From: Streptomyces sp. NBC_01306
GTDB taxonomy: Bacteria > Actinomycetota > Actinomycetes > Streptomycetales > Streptomycetaceae
Assembly: GCF_026340465.1 (NCBI RefSeq)
Contig: NZ_JAPEPC010000001.1
Coordinates: 4,016,001 to 4,080,000 of the forward strand
Length of the DNA: 64,000 bases
Direction: 5' to 3'
The notes under the pieces were generated by a model that was not told where the DNA came from, did not search any database, and saw only the letters and a program-made list of their open reading frames with translations. The position numbers were made by a program, and so were the translations under genes. Below, in pieces: positions 60,310 through 64,000 of this stretch; the first letter of the stretch is position 1; the number at the start of each line of letters is the position of its first letter.

Positions 60310-60942
60310 ATGTCTTCACACCCGCTGACGGTCGGCTTCGACCTGGATATGACCCTGATCGACTCCCGGCGCGGCATCCACGCCGCCTACCAGGTACTTT
60401 CGGCCGAGACCGGGACGTACATCGACGCCGACCTCGTGGTCACCCGGCTCGGTCCGCCGCTGGAGACGGAGCTGGCCGAGTGGTTCCCGGAGGCAGAGAT
60501 TCCGGCGATGCGGGACCGCTACCGTGAGATCTACCCCACATACGCGATCGAGCCGTCCACGGCGATGGCGGGCGCCGCCGAAGCGGTGGCCGCGGTGCGG
60601 CGGCTCGGCGGCCGGGCGATCGTCGTCACCGCCAAGAACCAGCCGGACGCCGTGCGCCACCTGGTCCACCTCGGCATCGAGCCGGATGCCGTCATCGGCT
60701 GGCTCTGGGCGGAGGCCAAGGCGGAGGCGCTGCGTGAGTACGGTGCCTCGGTGTACGTGGGCGACCACGTCGGCGACGTGCGCGGGGCGCTCACGGCGGG
60801 CGCGCTCTCCGTCGCCGTACCGACCGGTCCGATCAGCGCGGACGAACTGCGCGCGGCCGGAGCCGATGTGATCCTGACGGACCTCACCGAGTTCCCCGCG
60901 TGGCTGGAGGGCTACGCCGCCGGGGTCACCGCGGGCGCCTGA
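60310..60942 (+). CDS. HAD-superfamily phosphatase (phosphoglycolate phosphatase-like)
   Basis: 210 residues. The catalytic D11-x-D13 is in VGFDLDMTLIDS, motif II threonine in RAIVVTAKNQ, lysine in WAEAKAEAL, and motif IV in VYVGDHVGDVRGA. A helical cap (about 20-80) places it with phosphoglycolate-type phosphatases; the substrate is unproven. The ATG at 60310 is used because GGAAGG precedes it; earlier in-frame ATGs at 60301 and 60241 lie close to or inside the iron box. Its end overlaps the convergent membrane-protein gene by 31 bases. Confidence 0.9.
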   Translation: MSSHPLTVGFDLDMTLIDSRRGIHAAYQVLSAETGTYIDADLVVTRLGPPLETELAEWFPEAEIPAMRDRYREIYPTYAIEPSTAMAGAAEAVAAVRRLGGRAIVVTAKNQPDAVRHLVHLGIEPDAVIGWLWAEAKAEALREYGASVYVGDHVGDVRGALTAGALSVAVPTGPISADELRAAGADVILTDLTEFPAWLEGYAAGVTAGA

Positions 60943-61217
60943 CCCGCCATCGCGGCACGCGCCCGGCGGCGCTGGTCCGCGATGGAGCGCAGCAGACCGG
61001 CCGCGGCGACGATGAAGCCGACGCCCATCAGCATGCACACGGCATACGCGATGGACGGGAACGGGTGAGTGCCGAGGAACAGCGGGGCCACCGTGACCAG
61101 GGTGGCCACGGCTCCGATGAAGAAGATGATCGCGCCGGTCTGGACGAGACGGTCACCGGCACGGGTGTCGTCAGGGACCCGGGCAGGGGCGCCGGCCGAT
61201 TGGGTTTCATTGCTCAC
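60912..61217 (-). CDS. small two-helix membrane protein
   Basis: 101 residues with two hydrophobic helices (VQTGAIIFFIGAVATLVTVAPLFLG and SIAYAVCMLMGVGFIVAAAGLL) and a basic C-terminal tail. It is a conserved hypothetical type. The start is GTG without a ribosome site. It overlaps the HAD gene end. Confidence 0.75.
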   Translation of the reverse strand: MSNETQSAGAPARVPDDTRAGDRLVQTGAIIFFIGAVATLVTVAPLFLGTHPFPSIAYAVCMLMGVGFIVAAAGLLRSIADQRRRARAAMAGQAPAVTPAA

Positions 61218-61377
61218 CCGGCCAGGGTAGTTCCCTGCGCGGAGGAACTACGAAGTGACGTCTTATTACCGGTCCCCACTGGTCTTCGGACCACTAGCCT
61301 GAGTTCCGGCGGGTCGAGTGACCCGCTGCAGTGCTATCCAGAGCCGTTTTCTACGACTACGAGGACGAGGACAGACG

Positions 61378-61761
61378 GTGCCCACCGGCAAGGTCAAATG
61401 GTTCAATTCGGAAAAAGGCTTCGGCTTTCTTTCCCGCGACGACGGGGGCGATGTCTTCGTCCACTCGTCGGTGCTCCCGTCCGGAGTCGACGCCCTGAAG
61501 CCGGGGCAGCGCGTGGAGTTCGGCGTTGTCGCGGGCCAGCGCGGCGACCAGGCGCTGACCGTGACCATCATCGATCCAACGCCGTCGGTGGCCGCGGCCC
61601 AGCGCCGCAAGCCCGACGAACTGGCCTCCATCGTGCAGGACCTGACGACGCTCCTGGAGAACATCACGCCGAGTCTGGAACGCGGCCGCTACCCCGACAA
61701 GGCGGCCGGCGCGAAGATCGCCGGCCTGCTGCGGGCGGTCGCCGACCAGCTGGACGTCTGA
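61378..61761 (+). CDS. cold-shock domain protein with helical C-terminal extension
   Basis: 127 residues. The cold-shock domain (1-65) has RNP1 (KGFGFLSRDD) and RNP2 (DVFVHSSVL). A C-terminal extension (about 75-127, RRKPDELASIVQDLTTLLENITPSLERGRYPDKAAGAKIAGLLRAVADQLDV) is helical and absent from the 67-residue cold-shock protein at 3645. The GTG at 61378 is chosen because the domain begins there with GAGGA upstream. It is a distinct actinobacterial long-Csp type; the extension's function is unknown. Confidence 0.92.
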   Translation: MPTGKVKWFNSEKGFGFLSRDDGGDVFVHSSVLPSGVDALKPGQRVEFGVVAGQRGDQALTVTIIDPTPSVAAAQRRKPDELASIVQDLTTLLENITPSLERGRYPDKAAGAKIAGLLRAVADQLDV

Positions 61762-61793
61762 CCCCGGCCGTACGGAACGGACACGGTCTCCCG

Positions 61794-61829
61794 GTGGGCC
61801 GGGGCGGGGAACTCCCCGCCCCGGCCCAC
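61794..61829. terminator. terminator between the cold-shock gene and mqnD
   Basis: Perfect 17-bp stem (61794-61810 with 61813-61829) and a two-base loop, so the true loop must open by a pair. It lies between convergent genes. Confidence 0.9.
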
Positions 61830-61875
61830 TTCCGTACCGCTCCTCAGCCCTGATCCCCAGGGCACTCGGGCACAC

Positions 61876-62748
61876 TCAGGCGAAGCTCAGCGCCTCTGGC
61901 GGCAGTGCCGGTACGAGACCTTCCGCCGCCGCCCGGGTGAGCAGCCCGCGGACCGCCGCGTAGCCGTCCTCGCCGAGATCCGCCGTGAACTCGTTCACGT
62001 AAAGACCGATGTGCTGGTCCGCGACCGCCGGGTCCATCTCCTGCGCGTGGCTCAGCACATAGGGCCTGGACACCTCGGGGTCGTCCCAGGCCTGCCGGAC
62101 CGACGCCCGGACCGTCCGGGCCAGCTCCCGCAGCCGCTCCTCGCCCAGCGAGCGCTTGGCGATGATCGCGCCCAGCGGGATCGGCAGGCCCGTCGTGGAC
62201 TCCCAGTGCTGCCCCATGTCGGCCAGCGAGTGCAGCCCGTACTCCTGGTAGGTGAACCGCGCCTCGTGGATGACAAGACCCGCGTCGACCTTGCCGTCGC
62301 GCACGGCGGGCATGATCTCGTTGAACGGCATCACGAGGATCTCGCCGACTCCACCGGGCACCACCTCGGCCGCCCACAGCCGGAAGAGCAGATACGCCGT
62401 CGAGCGCTCGCTCGGCACCGCGACCGTCTTCCCGGTGAGGTCCACACCTGCTTCCCGCGTCAGGACCAGCGGCCCGCAGCCCCGTCCGAGCGCCCCGCCG
62501 CACGGCAGCAGCGCGTACTCGCCCAGCACCCAGGGCAGCACCGCGTAGGACACCTTCAGGATGTCGAACTCGCCGCGCTCGGCCATTCCGTTGGTGATGT
62601 CGATGTCCGCGAAGGTCACATCGATCCGGGGCGCCCCCGGCACCCGGCCGTGGGCCCAGGCGTCGAAGACGAACGTGTCGTTGGGGCACGGCGAGAACGC
62701 GATGTTCAGCGCGTCGGTGAGCAGCGGTGCCTCGGTTGCTTCGGTCAT
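61876..62748 (-). CDS. mqnD: 1,4-dihydroxy-6-naphthoate synthase MqnD
   Basis: 290 residues, periplasmic-binding-protein-like fold. ALNIAFSPCPNDTFVFDAWAHGRV, ITNGMAERGEFDILKVSYAVLPW and VDAGLVIHEARFTYQEYGLH (with the catalytic His) are MqnD marks. It converts cyclic de-hypoxanthine futalosine to 1,4-dihydroxy-6-naphthoate in the futalosine menaquinone pathway. The ATG overlaps the stop of mqnB by 4 bases, so translation is coupled. Confidence 0.95.
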   Translation of the reverse strand: MTEATEAPLLTDALNIAFSPCPNDTFVFDAWAHGRVPGAPRIDVTFADIDITNGMAERGEFDILKVSYAVLPWVLGEYALLPCGGALGRGCGPLVLTREAGVDLTGKTVAVPSERSTAYLLFRLWAAEVVPGGVGEILVMPFNEIMPAVRDGKVDAGLVIHEARFTYQEYGLHSLADMGQHWESTTGLPIPLGAIIAKRSLGEERLRELARTVRASVRQAWDDPEVSRPYVLSHAQEMDPAVADQHIGLYVNEFTADLGEDGYAAVRGLLTRAAAEGLVPALPPEALSFA

Positions 62749-63401
62749 GTGCGGGTCCAGCCTTCCAGTACGGGTGCGAGCTTCCCGAAAGCCGTGGTGA
62801 GCGCGGTCAGCGCGTCGCCGATGCGCCAGGCGTCGCGGTCGCGCGGGCCGACGGCGTTGGAGACCGCCCGGATCTCCAGTACCGGCAGCCCGGCCTGCGC
62901 CGCCGCCTCGGCCACCCCGAAACCCTCCATCGCCTCGGCCACGGCCGCGGGGTGGGCGGCCAGCAGCCCGGCGGCCCGCTCCGCGGTGCCGGTGACGGTG
63001 GAAGCGGTGAGTACGGTGCCGGGCGTCGCGCCGGTGGCGTCGGCCACGGCCCGTACGAGGTCGGCGGGCGGCCGGTGCTCCACCGTGCCGAAGCCGAGAC
63101 CGGTGACGGACACGAAGCCGTTGGGGGTCTCGGCGCCCAGATCCGCCGCGACGATCGCGTCGGCCACGAGCAGCGAGCCGGGCGCGGCGTGGAACCCGCC
63201 GCCGATGCCCGCCGATACCACCAGGCCGTACGAGCCGAGCGCGAGCGCGGTCGCCGTCCCGGCGGCAGCGGCGGCCGGGCCGACCCCGGCCGCGATCACG
63301 TCGTAACAGCCGGTCCCCGCGCCCTGGCCGGTGGTGCCCCCGAACGCGCGCGTGACCGCGTCCCGCTCAGCGGGGACCGCGGTCACGATGAGTACACGCA
63401 A
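62745..63401 (-). CDS. mqnB: futalosine hydrolase MqnB
   Basis: 218 residues, nucleoside-phosphorylase/hydrolase fold. MRVLIVTAVPAERDAVTRAFG begins the barrel, YGLVVSAGIGGGFHAAPGSLLVADAIVAADLG and MEGFGVAEAAAQAGLPVLEIRAVSNAVG carry the purine site. It splits futalosine into hypoxanthine and de-hypoxanthine futalosine. The start is TTG with AAGGA 8 bases upstream, 4 bases after the DUF2771 stop. mqnA and mqnC are not in this window. Confidence 0.94.
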   Translation of the reverse strand: MRVLIVTAVPAERDAVTRAFGGTTGQGAGTGCYDVIAAGVGPAAAAAGTATALALGSYGLVVSAGIGGGFHAAPGSLLVADAIVAADLGAETPNGFVSVTGLGFGTVEHRPPADLVRAVADATGATPGTVLTASTVTGTAERAAGLLAAHPAAVAEAMEGFGVAEAAAQAGLPVLEIRAVSNAVGPRDRDAWRIGDALTALTTAFGKLAPVLEGWTRT

Positions 63402-63405
63402 GGCG

Positions 63406-63885
63406 TCAGTCCTTCTTGAAGATGAACGACCAGAGCCCGAAGACCTTCGTGGTGCCGTCGCCCTCGGCGATGGCGACGGTCGAGGAGTTGCCCTTGGCGC
63501 CGTACTGGGAGTTGAAGAAGACGTTGCCGGGGACCGTCGTGTAGGTCTTCTTGCTGACGGCGGTCAGCTGCTGGCCGTTGAGCAGCAGCACCCAGCCCTT
63601 GTCGGCGATCTTCGGGTCCACGCCGATCCGCACGGTCTTGTCCGGGTCCACCTTGATGGACTTGGTGCCCTTCTTCTGCGAGGCGCACGCCTTGGACGCG
63701 GCCATGTCCAGGCTCTTGCCGTCGTTGTAGCAGGCGGCCTCGGAGTGCACCGAGTTCGTGCCGACCGTCACGGTCGCCAGCGGCGTCGGCTTGTCGCAGG
63801 CGGACAGGACGAGGAGTCCGGCGGACACGGCACCGAGAGCGGCGGCGGTGCGGCGGCCCTTACCAGTAAGAAGCGCAACGGTCAT
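63406..63885 (-). CDS. DUF2771 lipoprotein
   Basis: 159 residues. A lipobox LSAC (cysteine 30) follows a hydrophobic signal (LGAVSAGLLVLSAC). The mature domain has a cysteine pair (AACYNDGKS, KACASQKKG) and ends GLWSFIFKKD, matching DUF2771. Function is unknown. It is first of a probable operon with mqnB and mqnD, 4 bases apart. Confidence 0.88.
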   Translation of the reverse strand: MTVALLTGKGRRTAAALGAVSAGLLVLSACDKPTPLATVTVGTNSVHSEAACYNDGKSLDMAASKACASQKKGTKSIKVDPDKTVRIGVDPKIADKGWVLLLNGQQLTAVSKKTYTTVPGNVFFNSQYGAKGNSSTVAIAEGDGTTKVFGLWSFIFKKD

Positions 63886-63912
63886 GGGCCGAAGGCTATC
63901 GCCCGGCGCAGG

Positions 63913-64000
63913 TCACGCCACGCGGGGGTGCGGCGAGCCGCGCCGTGCGGCCGTCAGGAGCCCCCGTACGGTCGTGATCGCACCCACCGCGACCAGGGCG
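63913..64000 (-). CDS. partial gene at the right edge, C-terminus of a possible membrane transporter
   Basis: The minus-strand frame reads ALVAVGAITTVRGLLTAA and ends RRGSPHPRVA with TGA at 63913-63915. A hydrophobic helix followed by a basic tail fits the last membrane segment of a transporter, but too little remains to name a family. Confidence 0.4.
   Translation of the reverse strand, partial: ALVAVGAITTVRGLLTAARRGSPHPRVA

Overview
The window is high-GC DNA with Streptomyces gene content: a SapA-like spore protein, a WhiJ-like XRE/DUF397 pair, a futalosine-pathway menaquinone pair, a groEL without groES behind CIRCE operators, several GTG starts and probable leaderless promoters. The order threonine synthase - CysO - cold-shock protein - groEL at the left and cold-shock protein - mqnD - mqnB at the right recalls, from memory, the core chromosome of S. 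coelicolor around SCO4293-SCO4327. No tRNA, rRNA, CRISPR array or intact insertion sequence was recognised.

Layout. 0.2-6.0 kb is housekeeping: a GpgS-like glycosyltransferase, a SAM-I riboswitch controlling thrC and probably cysO, a CspA-type protein, and groEL behind a four-half-site CIRCE array. 6.0-19.7 kb holds a Uma2 nuclease with an HTH/zinc-ribbon partner, a D,D-carboxypeptidase, the wreck of a caspase-WD40 protein, a DUF11 protein without a signal peptide, a GT2, a thioesterase, the XRE/DUF397 pair beside two small conserved genes, a lipase-like protein, an NlpC/P60 hydrolase and a SapA-like protein. 19.8-23.5 kb is a cell-wall recycling unit: an RpiR regulator, MurQ and a PTS EIIBC, all on the minus strand. 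23.6-32.0 kb mixes small conserved genes, a second Uma2, an MFS pump, an HD hydrolase, CutC, a HelD-type helicase and a TrmB/LuxR-type regulator.

32.1-48.3 kb looks accessory: a run of divergent regulator/enzyme pairs (TetR/MFS, XRE/aldo-keto reductase, TetR/alpha-beta hydrolase, TetR/NmrA, LysR/NmrA+SDR, TetR/Tet(X)-like monooxygenase). Most have visible palindromic operators between them. It includes a histidase-family protein from which the Ala-Ser-Gly cofactor triad has been lost. 48.4-64 kb returns to conserved genes: an XPB-type helicase and a Helicase_C_3 protein flanking a VanZ protein with a histone-H1-like tail, a HAAS-domain membrane protein, a DUF4232 secreted protein, a complete iron-siderophore ABC importer behind an iron box, a HAD phosphatase, a second cold-shock protein, MqnD, MqnB and a DUF2771 lipoprotein.

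The clearest unusual items are the MIO-less histidase homologue, the collapsed caspase gene, the SAM riboswitch on threonine synthase/CysO, the VanZ/H1-tail fusion, the cysteine-ended DUF11 protein, a small-protein family present twice, and several short tandem repeats next to gene ends or starts. No complete, clearly new multi-gene defence or biosynthetic system was found.
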